Part shown: one piece after another, positions 32,472 through 39,623 of the stretch
How the letters are laid out: each line of letters starts with the position of its first letter
Position numbering within the stretch: the first letter of the stretch is position 1
Assembly (NCBI RefSeq): GCF_900114565.1
Contig: NZ_FOTM01000011.1
Coordinates: 1 to 64,000, forward strand
Source: Leifsonia sp. CL147
Lineage (GTDB): Bacteria; Actinomycetota; Actinomycetes; Actinomycetales; Microbacteriaceae
Length of the DNA: 64,000 nucleotides
Reading direction: 5' to 3'
Notes under the pieces: generated by a model
What the model was told of the DNA's origin: nothing
Seen by the model: the letters and a program-made list of their open reading frames with translations, nothing else
Database searches by the model: none
Made by a program: the position numbers and the translations under genes

Positions 32472-34976
32472 ATGAGACTCTCCCGACTGAAGCGACTCCC
32501 TTCTCGGGTCAAGCGCGCGGCACGCTTCGAGATCCACGCGCACTGGCGGCGCCGGCCCATCGTGCAGGGGGCCGTGTTCTACGAGTCCTTCTCGGGCAAC
32601 GGGATGCTCGACAACCCGGAGGCGCTCTTCCGCGAGGTGCTCGCCTCCCCCGACCTCGGTCACCTCACCCACATCTGGGCGCTGTCCGACCTCCGCCTGT
32701 ACCGTGCCACGGTCGAGGAGTTCGCCGGCGACCCGCGCGTCAGCTTCGTCCGCTACGGTTCGTCCGCCTACTACCGGGCGCTCGCCACCAGCCAGTACCT
32801 GGTCAACAACGCGACCTTCCCGCCCGACTTCTCCAAGCGCCCCGGGCAGGTCTACCTGAACACCTGGCACGGAACGCCGCTGAAGCGCATGGGCTACGAC
32901 ATCGAGGATGGTGCGCTCGGCACCGCGAACATCCTCCGCAACTTCGTCCAGGCCGACTACCTCCTCTCGGCGAACCCGTTCATGTCCGAGCAGATGTACG
33001 AGACCGGCTACAAGCTGTCCGGCGTCTACCGCGGCACGCTGGTCGAGGAGGGCTACCCGCGCATCGACCGGCAGTTCCTCGACGACGCCGGCCGCGAAGC
33101 GGTGCGCCGGCGGCTCAGCTCCGCGGGCATCCCGCTCGGCGACCGGAAGGTCATCCTGTACGCGCCCACCTGGAAGGGCGACACCTTCGGGCGCCCGGAC
33201 GACGACGTGGATGCGCTGCTCGCCCACATCGCCCAGATCGAAGAGCGCATCGACACCAGCCGCTACGCGGTGCTGCTCAAGACCCACCAGACCGTGCACG
33301 CGCTCGCCGCGCACCGGCCGGAGCTGAAGCGGTTGCTCGTGCCCAACGAGATCCCGAGCAATCTCGTGCTCGGCGCCACCGACATCCTGATCTCGGACTA
33401 CTCGAGCATCTTCTTCGACTTCCTGCAGACCGGCAGGCCCATCGTCTTCTTCACGCCCGACCTCGCCGACTACGCGGGGACGCGCGGGCTCTACTTCGAG
33501 CCGGAGGAGTGGCCGGGTCCGGTCCTGCCGTCCGCGCGCGAGGTCGGCGACACGCTGCACGCGATCGCGGAGGACGGGGACCGGATCCCCGCCGAGTCGC
33601 GCGAACGCTACCTCGGCCTGCAGCGGCGCTTCACGCCGTACGAGGACGGCGCCGCCTCCCGCCGCGTCGTCGACATCGTCTTCCGCGGCGTGCGCGACGG
33701 CTACCGGCTCCGGACGGACCTCGCCGACGACGGCCGGGAGAAGATCCTGCTGTACCTCGGGGGGATGCGCCCGAACGGCATCACGACCTCCGCCCTCAAC
33801 CTCCTCAACAACCTCGACCACGAGCGCTACGACGTCTCGGCGCTCTTCGCCCAGAGCCGGTCGCAGGTCGTCATCGGGAAGCAGCGGCAGATCCATCCCG
33901 CCGTCCGTCAGTTCCCTCGCGTCGGCGGGATGAACGGCGCCAAGCTGCTGCACCTCGGGCGGCACCTCGACTTCCGCCGCGGGCGGATCGCTCTGCACGC
34001 CGAATCCCCCGCGCAGAACCGGCTGTGGGAGGACGAGTGGTACCGCTGCTTCGGCGAGAGCCGCTTCGACTACGTGGTCGACTTCTCCGGCTACGGGCCG
34101 TTCTGGGCGGCGCTGCTCCTCCACTCCCCCGACGCTCAGCGCGCGATCTGGCTGCACAACGACCTGGCGTCCGACGCGCACCGCGAGGTCAACGGGCAGA
34201 AGCGGATGCTGCACAGCCTGACGCAGATCTTCACCCTGTACGGGCAGTACGACCACCTCGTGTCCGTCTCACCGACGCTGTCGGAGATCAACCGGGCGGC
34301 GCTGGCCGCGTACGCAGCGCCCTCGAAGTTCGTGTCGGCGCTGAACACGGTGGACGCCGAGCACATCCTGGAGAACTCCACGGCCGATCTGCATGAGCTC
34401 ACCTTCGACGAGGAGCTCGGCAGCATCCCGGACTGGGCGGAGCTCCTGCTCGCCGATGACGACGTGACCACGTTCGTCACCGTGGGGCGGCTGTCGCCGG
34501 AGAAGAACCAGGCGCGCCTCATCCGGGCGTTCTCGGAAGTGCATGCGGCGAATCCGCGGACGCGGCTGGTCGTCGTCGGATCTGGTCCGCTCGCCGGCGC
34601 ACTGGAGTCGCTGGTCGCCGAGCTGGGACTGACCGGCTCGGTCTTCCTGACCGGGATGCAGCGCAACCCGTACGCGATCATGGCCAAGGCCGACTGCTTC
34701 GTGCTCTCCAGCGACTACGAAGGGCAGCCGATGGTGCTGCTGGAGGCGCTCGTGCTGCAGCTGCCGATCGTCACCGTCGAGTTCGCCTCCGCGAAGAACG
34801 CGCTGCCCGCCGGAACCGGGATGGTCGTCCCGCAGACGGTCGAGGGCGTGGCCGCCGGGATGCGTGCATTCCTGCGCGGCGAGGTCCCGGACAGCCACTT
34901 CGACTACCACGCGTACAACCGGAAGGCCGTGGCCGAGTTCTCCCGCGCGATCGGCGCCGTCCCGGTCGACGCCTGA
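32472..34976 (+). CDS. CDP-glycerol glycerophosphotransferase fused to a GT4 glycosyltransferase
   Basis: This 834-residue protein joins two cell-envelope enzymes. Residues about 30-410 match the TagB/TagF family (YLNTWHGTPLKRMGYD, ILYAPTWKGDTF, ISDYSSIFFDFLQTGRPI), which transfers glycerol or ribitol phosphate in teichoic acid synthesis. Residues about 425-830 end in a GT4 (GT-B) domain (VTVGRLSPEKNQARLIRAF, ADCFVLSSDYEGQPMVLLEA, with the donor-binding Glu). The N-terminus is strongly basic (RLSRLKRLPSRVKR), suggesting peripheral membrane binding. TAAACT and GAGGGG lie just upstream. It probably makes a glycosylated polyol-phosphate polymer. Confidence 0.87.
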   Translation: MRLSRLKRLPSRVKRAARFEIHAHWRRRPIVQGAVFYESFSGNGMLDNPEALFREVLASPDLGHLTHIWALSDLRLYRATVEEFAGDPRVSFVRYGSSAYYRALATSQYLVNNATFPPDFSKRPGQVYLNTWHGTPLKRMGYDIEDGALGTANILRNFVQADYLLSANPFMSEQMYETGYKLSGVYRGTLVEEGYPRIDRQFLDDAGREAVRRRLSSAGIPLGDRKVILYAPTWKGDTFGRPDDDVDALLAHIAQIEERIDTSRYAVLLKTHQTVHALAAHRPELKRLLVPNEIPSNLVLGATDILISDYSSIFFDFLQTGRPIVFFTPDLADYAGTRGLYFEPEEWPGPVLPSAREVGDTLHAIAEDGDRIPAESRERYLGLQRRFTPYEDGAASRRVVDIVFRGVRDGYRLRTDLADDGREKILLYLGGMRPNGITTSALNLLNNLDHERYDVSALFAQSRSQVVIGKQRQIHPAVRQFPRVGGMNGAKLLHLGRHLDFRRGRIALHAESPAQNRLWEDEWYRCFGESRFDYVVDFSGYGPFWAALLLHSPDAQRAIWLHNDLASDAHREVNGQKRMLHSLTQIFTLYGQYDHLVSVSPTLSEINRAALAAYAAPSKFVSALNTVDAEHILENSTADLHELTFDEELGSIPDWAELLLADDDVTTFVTVGRLSPEKNQARLIRAFSEVHAANPRTRLVVVGSGPLAGALESLVAELGLTGSVFLTGMQRNPYAIMAKADCFVLSSDYEGQPMVLLEALVLQLPIVTVEFASAKNALPAGTGMVVPQTVEGVAAGMRAFLRGEVPDSHFDYHAYNRKAVAEFSRAIGAVPVDA

Positions 34977-35028
34977 CGCGGTCGCGGTCCTCCTCTGGAG
35001 TCGAGCGCGCGTCGGCGGCGTGGCCGGG

Positions 35029-36648
35029 TCAGGCGCGGGCGGCGAGGGCTGCGACGGCGAGCCCGGAGGGCAGCTCCCCGTACACGGAGCCCCGTTCGGG
35101 ACCGAGGCGAGCGGCGACGAACGCGTCGGCGACCGGCTCCGAGGCGTGGCGGATCAGCAGCGACGCCTGCAGGGCCAGCGCGAGGGAGGCGACCAGCGGG
35201 CGGATGGATGCTTCGGCCGCGTCCTCGGACGCCGAGACCGCGGCCACGCGCGCCCGCAGGCGATCGTGATGCCCGTCGAAGGTCCGGTACACGCCGCGCG
35301 CGGCGGCCAGCTCCGCGTCGAACGCCTCCCAGGCCCCCGGCTCGCGCCGGAGCGCGCGCAGCACATCCAGGGCGATGACGTTGCCGGAGCCCTCCCAGAT
35401 CGCCATCACCGGCTGCTCCCGATAGCGCCGGGCCAGCGGGAACGCCTCGGTGTAGCCGTTCCCGCCGAGGCACTCCAGGGCCTCGGCGGCGTGCCCTGGC
35501 CCTCGCTTGCAGACCCAGTACTTCGTCACCGCCGTCGCGAGCCGGCGGAACGCCACATCGGCTGCCGGCGCGTCCTCGTCGTGCGCCCGTGCCAGCCGCA
35601 GGGCCACCTCCGTCGCCGATTCCGACTCGAGCGAGAGGTCCGCCAGCACGGCCGTCATTGCGGGCTGATCGATCAGGCGGGAACCGAAGGCCGACCGGTG
35701 CCGGACGTGCCAGGCGGCCTCCGCGACGGCCTGCCGCATCCCCGCCGCGCTCCCGTAGACGCAGTCGAGGCGCGTGCGGTTCACCATCTCGAGGATGGTC
35801 CGCACGCCCCGCCCCTCCTCCCCCAGCAGGTAGCCGACCGTCTCGTCGAATTCGACCTCGCCGGACGCGTTGGAGCGGTTGCCGAGCTTGTCCTTCAGCC
35901 GCTGGAGCAGGAACACGTTGCGCTCGCCGTCCTCCAGCACCCGCGGCACGAGGAAGCAGGAGAGCCCGCCGGCCGTCTGTGCGAGGACCAGGAAGGCGTC
36001 CGACATCGGCGCCGAGCAGAACCACTTGTGCCCGGTGAGGAGCCAGCGGCCCTCCCCGTCGGCGAGCGCGCGGGTGGTGTTGGCGCGCACATCGGACCCG
36101 CCCTGCTTCTCGGTCATGGCCATGCCGAACAGCGCGGAGGTCTTGCCGGCGATGAGGCGGCCGTCGTATTCGCGACTGAGGAGGCGCGGCATCCACTCGG
36201 CGGCGAGCGCATCGGCCGCGGCGAGCGCCGGGACCGCCGCCTGCGTCATCGACACCGGGCAGGCGTGCCCGGGCTCGACCTGCGCGAACAGCATGAAGGT
36301 CGCAGCGCGCGCGACATTCGCGCCGGGCCGCGGCTCCGCCCAGGCGGAGGTGTGCGCGCCGGCCGCGACCGCCGCCGCGAGGACGCGGTGATACCCGTCG
36401 TCGTACTCCACCTCGTCGATCCGGTTGCCCCACCGGTCGAACGCGCGCAGCTGCGGCTCGTGGAGGTTCGCGAGCTCCGCATCCCGCTGGAACCCCGCCG
36501 ACCCCACCAGCCGCCCGACCTCATCCAGCGAGGCCGCGGCCCAGCCGGCGTCGTACCGTTCCACGCCCTCGCGCAGCGGAAGGTTCGCGGCGAACTCATC
36601 CACGTCCACACGCGGAGGGGCCTGGTTCACGACGGTGTGAGTGACCAT
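35029..36648 (-). CDS. AidB-like acyl-CoA dehydrogenase
   Basis: This 539-residue flavoprotein is close in length to E. coli AidB. GMAMTEKQGGSDVRANTTRA, LTGHKWFCSAPMSDAFLVLA and KDKLGNRSNASGEVEF are the FAD-binding and middle-domain signatures of the AidB/DNA-alkylation group, and ALECLGGNGYTEAFPLARRYRE the C-terminal domain. AidB is linked to alkylation stress and its true substrate is uncertain. TAGACT ends 6 nt upstream of the ATG, giving a leaderless mRNA. The 17-bp palindrome pair lies 46 nt further upstream. Confidence 0.85.
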   Translation of the reverse strand: MVTHTVVNQAPPRVDVDEFAANLPLREGVERYDAGWAAASLDEVGRLVGSAGFQRDAELANLHEPQLRAFDRWGNRIDEVEYDDGYHRVLAAAVAAGAHTSAWAEPRPGANVARAATFMLFAQVEPGHACPVSMTQAAVPALAAADALAAEWMPRLLSREYDGRLIAGKTSALFGMAMTEKQGGSDVRANTTRALADGEGRWLLTGHKWFCSAPMSDAFLVLAQTAGGLSCFLVPRVLEDGERNVFLLQRLKDKLGNRSNASGEVEFDETVGYLLGEEGRGVRTILEMVNRTRLDCVYGSAAGMRQAVAEAAWHVRHRSAFGSRLIDQPAMTAVLADLSLESESATEVALRLARAHDEDAPAADVAFRRLATAVTKYWVCKRGPGHAAEALECLGGNGYTEAFPLARRYREQPVMAIWEGSGNVIALDVLRALRREPGAWEAFDAELAAARGVYRTFDGHHDRLRARVAAVSASEDAAEASIRPLVASLALALQASLLIRHASEPVADAFVAARLGPERGSVYGELPSGLAVAALAARA

Positions 36649-36654
36649 GGCGGG

Positions 36655-36660
36655 AGTCTA
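36655..36660 (-). promoter_or_regulatory. -10 box of leaderless aidB-like promoter
   Basis: TAGACT on the minus strand ends 6 nt before the ATG at 36648. The palindrome copies at 36694-36750 fall at about -40 to -95 relative to the start, an activator- or repressor-like position. Confidence 0.6.
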
Positions 36661-36693
36661 CGTCGGCCGCCGCCTCAGCGCGGCCGCGGTTCC

Positions 36694-36750
36694 CGATTCG
36701 TCACGAATGTCGCCTTCTCGCGCCGCTCATGCGACATTCGTCACGAATGA
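36694..36750. repeat. 40-bp-period palindrome pair (array A)
   Basis: Two copies of the palindrome ACATTCGTCACGAATGT lie at 36694-36710 (first three bases altered) and 36734-36750 (last base altered), exactly 40 bp apart. The 23-bp spacer is unrelated to those at 42.7 and 56.5 kb. Confidence 0.85.
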
Positions 36751-36764
36751 CCTTCATCGCATCC

Positions 36765-36817
36765 ATGGGTCGCAACACGCCGTCAGCTGTCGCGCGAGGC
36801 GGCGTGTTCCGCCCCAT
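36765..36817. repeat. hairpin of family H2
   Basis: Arms 36765-36782 and 36800-36817 (ATGGG-CG-AACACGCCG) pair at 16 of 18 positions around a 17-nt loop containing CGCGCGA. A second member with the same arm core and loop motif lies at 61168-61217. Confidence 0.75.
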
Positions 36818-36986
36818 CGATGGGATGTGCAGCTCGCGAAGTGCCGACGTAGGTCGAGAGTCACCGTGGTTGCTCCTCCACGAGCTGGAAAGCTGACCGG
36901 GTGCCGCCTCTGCGGGTCCACGGAACGTATGCGGTCCGGCGAACAACCGCAAATGTTCCAAACAGCAGCAAACACCTCCCGGCCGG
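36818..36986. other. intergenic, possible degraded third small gene
   Basis: A leftward frame with a TTG start overlapping the stop of the next gene (TTGA at 36990-36987) stays open for about 78 codons, to 36754, but runs through the H2 hairpin. Residues up to about 55 look protein-like (VFAAVWNICGCSPDRIRSV). I cannot support it as an intact gene. Confidence 0.25.
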
Positions 36987-37259
36987 TCAACCGACAGATC
37001 GCTGACTCAGCAGGACCTGCTGGCGAAGCGCCGACTCGCAGTCCGCGATGATCGCCTTCAGCCGAAATCTAAGCCAACTGAGCTCTCCTGATTTCCTGAC
37101 CATCACAATGCGCTTCCTGAACTTCACCTCATCGACTGCGTCGAACGTGCATTTCCACGGAGGCGTTCCAGGGAAGTGCACCCAGAGCGCCGACGGCCCA
37201 TACCCCATGGTGAACGCGTCACCCCGATTGGCATCCTTGGACTCGAGGCGAAGCCTCAT
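36987..37259 (-). CDS. hypothetical 90-residue soluble protein
   Basis: The ATG at 37259 overlaps the stop of the upstream membrane-protein gene (ATGA), a sign of translational coupling. The protein begins MRLRLESKDANRGDAFTMG, continues with strand-rich sequence (ALWVHFPGTPPWKCTFDAVDEV, KRIVMVRKSGELSWLRFRL) and ends in a helix. G+C content and codon use are lower than in neighbouring genes. It resembles a small PH-like or DUF2550-like fold in outline, but I do not recognise it. Together with the upstream gene it may form one split membrane-plus-cytosolic unit. Confidence 0.5.
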   Translation of the reverse strand: MRLRLESKDANRGDAFTMGYGPSALWVHFPGTPPWKCTFDAVDEVKFRKRIVMVRKSGELSWLRFRLKAIIADCESALRQQVLLSQRSVG

Positions 37260-37483
37260 TGCAAATACCTGAATCGGCGTAGCGACGACGAACCATGACG
37301 AACGCCAGCATGAGCCATGCCCAACACTGCCGCGACAAGTACGCCGGAGAGCACCATCCAGAGCCCAAAGGCCGTGGCGACAACCAATCCAAGTATGGCA
37401 AGACGAACACCGGGCAGAATCCGCAGATCGGCGAACACGATGGCGGAGGTCTTGCGCCAAAGGCCCAAAGGCCCAAAGGCCAA
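37256..37483 (-). CDS. hypothetical 75-residue membrane protein
   Basis: A long hydrophobic stretch (VRLAILGLVVATAFGLWM then VLSGVLVAAVLGMAHAG) fits one long or two short membrane segments, followed by a basic cytosolic tail. The start is uncertain, because the upstream DNA is a slippage-prone run of AAAGGCC repeats encoding LWAFGPL-like sequence. Its stop overlaps the next start. Low G+C compared with the surroundings suggests acquisition by transfer. Confidence 0.45.
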   Translation of the reverse strand: MAFGPLGLWRKTSAIVFADLRILPGVRLAILGLVVATAFGLWMVLSGVLVAAVLGMAHAGVRHGSSSLRRFRYLQ

Positions 37484-37633
37484 AGGCCAAAGGCCCTCGC
37501 ATTTTAGGAAGCCGTGAAGCTCTAGCCTTGGAGGGGCGCTGATTCACAGACGCCTATCACCGACTGGCGCCCACGCCAGCGGCCGGGTACCGCCCACCCT
37601 CCGCGACCGCGTCTGCCGCACGGCCCGCCCCGG

Positions 37634-37639
37634 TAGGCT
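37634..37639 (+). promoter_or_regulatory. -10 box of the ABC-F gene
   Basis: TAGGCT lies 10 nt upstream of the ATG at 37650, giving a leader of only a few nucleotides. Confidence 0.45.
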
Positions 37640-37649
37640 GGAGACCCTC

Positions 37650-39461
37650 ATGGCTCACCTTCTCGGCGCGGAATCGCTCCACCTGGAGTACCCGACGCGC
37701 ACCGTCTTCGACTCCGTCACGCTCGGCATCGCGGAGGGCGACCGGATCGGCGTGGTGGGCCGCAACGGGGACGGCAAGTCGACCCTGCTCCAGCTGCTCG
37801 CCGGGCGCGTGGAGCCGGACGACGGGCGGGTCACCCGGCGGCGCGGTGTGACGGTCGGGATGCTGGATCAGCGGGACGAACTGCCCTCGACCGTCACGGT
37901 CGGGCATTCCATCGTCGGGGACCGCGACGAGCACCTCTGGGCGGGCGACCCCCGCGTCCGCGACGTTCTCGCCGGGCTGGTGTCGGACATCCGCTGGGAT
38001 GCGACGATCGCCGAGCTCTCCGGCGGACAGCGCCGCCGCGTGGCGCTCGCGGCGCTGCTGGTCCACGACCACGACATCGTGTTCCTGGACGAGCCGACGA
38101 ACCATCTCGACCTGGAGGGTGTCGCCTGGCTGGCGCAGCACCTGAAGTCCCGCTGGGCCGCCACCTCCGGGGCGCTCGTGGTGGTGACGCACGACCGCTG
38201 GTTCCTCGACGAGGTCTCGACGACCACGTGGGAGGTGCACGACGGCATCGTCGAGCCGTTCGAGGGCGGCTACGCCGCCTACGTGCTGCAGCGCGTGGAG
38301 CGCGACCGGATGTCGTCGGTCGCCGAGACGAAGCGGCAGAACCTCATGCGCAAGGAGCTCGCCTGGCTCCGCCGGGGCGCGCCGGCGCGGACCTCGAAGC
38401 CGAAGTTCCGGATGGATGCCGCGGCCACCCTGATCGCCGACGAACCGCCGATCCGCGACTCCGTCGAGCTGACGACCCTGGCCACCGCACGCCTGGGCAA
38501 GGACGTGGTCGACCTCATCGACGTCTCCGTGTCGTATCCGCCCAAGACCGTGCTGCGCGACGTCGAGTGGCGGATCGCACCGGGCGAGCGCACCGGCATC
38601 CTCGGCGTCAACGGCGCGGGCAAGTCCACTCTGCTCGGCCTCGTCGCCGGGACGGTCCGCGCCGACTCGGGCACCGTGAAGCGCGGCAAGACCGTCCGGA
38701 TCGCCACCCTCACCCAGCAGCTGTCCGAGCTGGACGAGGTGCAGGACCAGCGCGTCAGCGCGGTCGTCGCCGGCAAGCGGACGACGTACCTCGCGGGCGG
38801 CAAGGAGGTGACGCCCGGTCAGCTGCTGGAGCGCCTCGGCTTCTCCAACGCCCAGCTCGCCACCCCGGTGAAGGACCTCTCGGGCGGTCAGAAGCGTCGC
38901 CTCCAGCTGCTCCTCATCCTGCTCGACGAGCCCAACGTGCTGATCCTGGACGAGCCGACCAACGACCTGGACACCGACATGCTCGCCGCGATGGAGGACC
39001 TGCTCGACTCGTGGCCGGGGACATTGCTGGTCGTCTCCCACGACCGCTACCTCCTCGAGCGCGTCACCGATCAGCAGTACGCGATCCTGGATGGGCGGCT
39101 GCGGCACCTGCCGGGCGGAGTGGACGAGTACCTCCGGCTGCGGCGGGCGCAGGAGGCGAACGGCTCGGAACGCGCGGAGGCGTCCACGGCATCCATGCCG
39201 TCCACCGCATCCATGCCGTCGCCCGGCCCGGCCCTCACCGGCGCCGCCTTGCGCGCCGCCGAGAAGGAGCTGTCGGCGCTCGACCGCCGCCTGGGCAAGG
39301 TCAGCGACCAGGTCGCCGCCAAGCACGAGGAGCTGGCCCGCCACGACCAGAGCGACTACGTGGGCCTCGGCCGGCTCACCGAGGAGCTCCGCGCGCTGGA
39401 GGGCGAGGTCGCCGACCTCGAGACGCGCTGGCTGGAGCTCTCGGAACAGCTCGAGGCCTGA
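37650..39461 (+). CDS. ABC-F family ATP-binding protein
   Basis: This 603-residue soluble protein has two ABC domains and no membrane domain. Domain 1 has GRNGDGKSTLL, LSGGQRRRVALAALLV and VFLDEPTNHLDL; domain 2 has GVNGAGKSTLL, LSGGQKRRLQLLL and LILDEPTNDLD. A linker of about 80 residues lies between them. A C-terminal coiled coil (about 540-600) suggests the Uup-like branch. ABC-F proteins act on ribosomes in translation or antibiotic protection. A duplicated SMPSTA peptide precedes the coiled coil. It is often found near ispE in actinobacteria. Confidence 0.92.
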   Translation: MAHLLGAESLHLEYPTRTVFDSVTLGIAEGDRIGVVGRNGDGKSTLLQLLAGRVEPDDGRVTRRRGVTVGMLDQRDELPSTVTVGHSIVGDRDEHLWAGDPRVRDVLAGLVSDIRWDATIAELSGGQRRRVALAALLVHDHDIVFLDEPTNHLDLEGVAWLAQHLKSRWAATSGALVVVTHDRWFLDEVSTTTWEVHDGIVEPFEGGYAAYVLQRVERDRMSSVAETKRQNLMRKELAWLRRGAPARTSKPKFRMDAAATLIADEPPIRDSVELTTLATARLGKDVVDLIDVSVSYPPKTVLRDVEWRIAPGERTGILGVNGAGKSTLLGLVAGTVRADSGTVKRGKTVRIATLTQQLSELDEVQDQRVSAVVAGKRTTYLAGGKEVTPGQLLERLGFSNAQLATPVKDLSGGQKRRLQLLLILLDEPNVLILDEPTNDLDTDMLAAMEDLLDSWPGTLLVVSHDRYLLERVTDQQYAILDGRLRHLPGGVDEYLRLRRAQEANGSERAEASTASMPSTASMPSPGPALTGAALRAAEKELSALDRRLGKVSDQVAAKHEELARHDQSDYVGLGRLTEELRALEGEVADLETRWLELSEQLEA

Positions 39462-39623
39462 GCCCGGCCCCCAGCGGCGCGCCGCCGCATCCTCCGCATC
39501 CCCTCCGCACCCCCGGCGCACCCCCGGAGTGGGGAACCCACCCGGGACCTCGGTGTGGGATGATCCTGAGATCGGTCGCGCATCCGCCCCGAGGCGGCGA
39601 CCGACAGGAACGGGGAGCCGAAC

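Noticed and set aside
36754-36990. Third coupled small gene after the low-G+C pair
   Set aside because: The TTGA overlap is attractive, but the frame runs through a conserved hairpin element and lacks support beyond about 55 codons.
36987-37483. Single frameshifted pseudogene
   Set aside because: The junction is a clean ATGA overlap with intact reading on both sides, better explained as two coupled genes.
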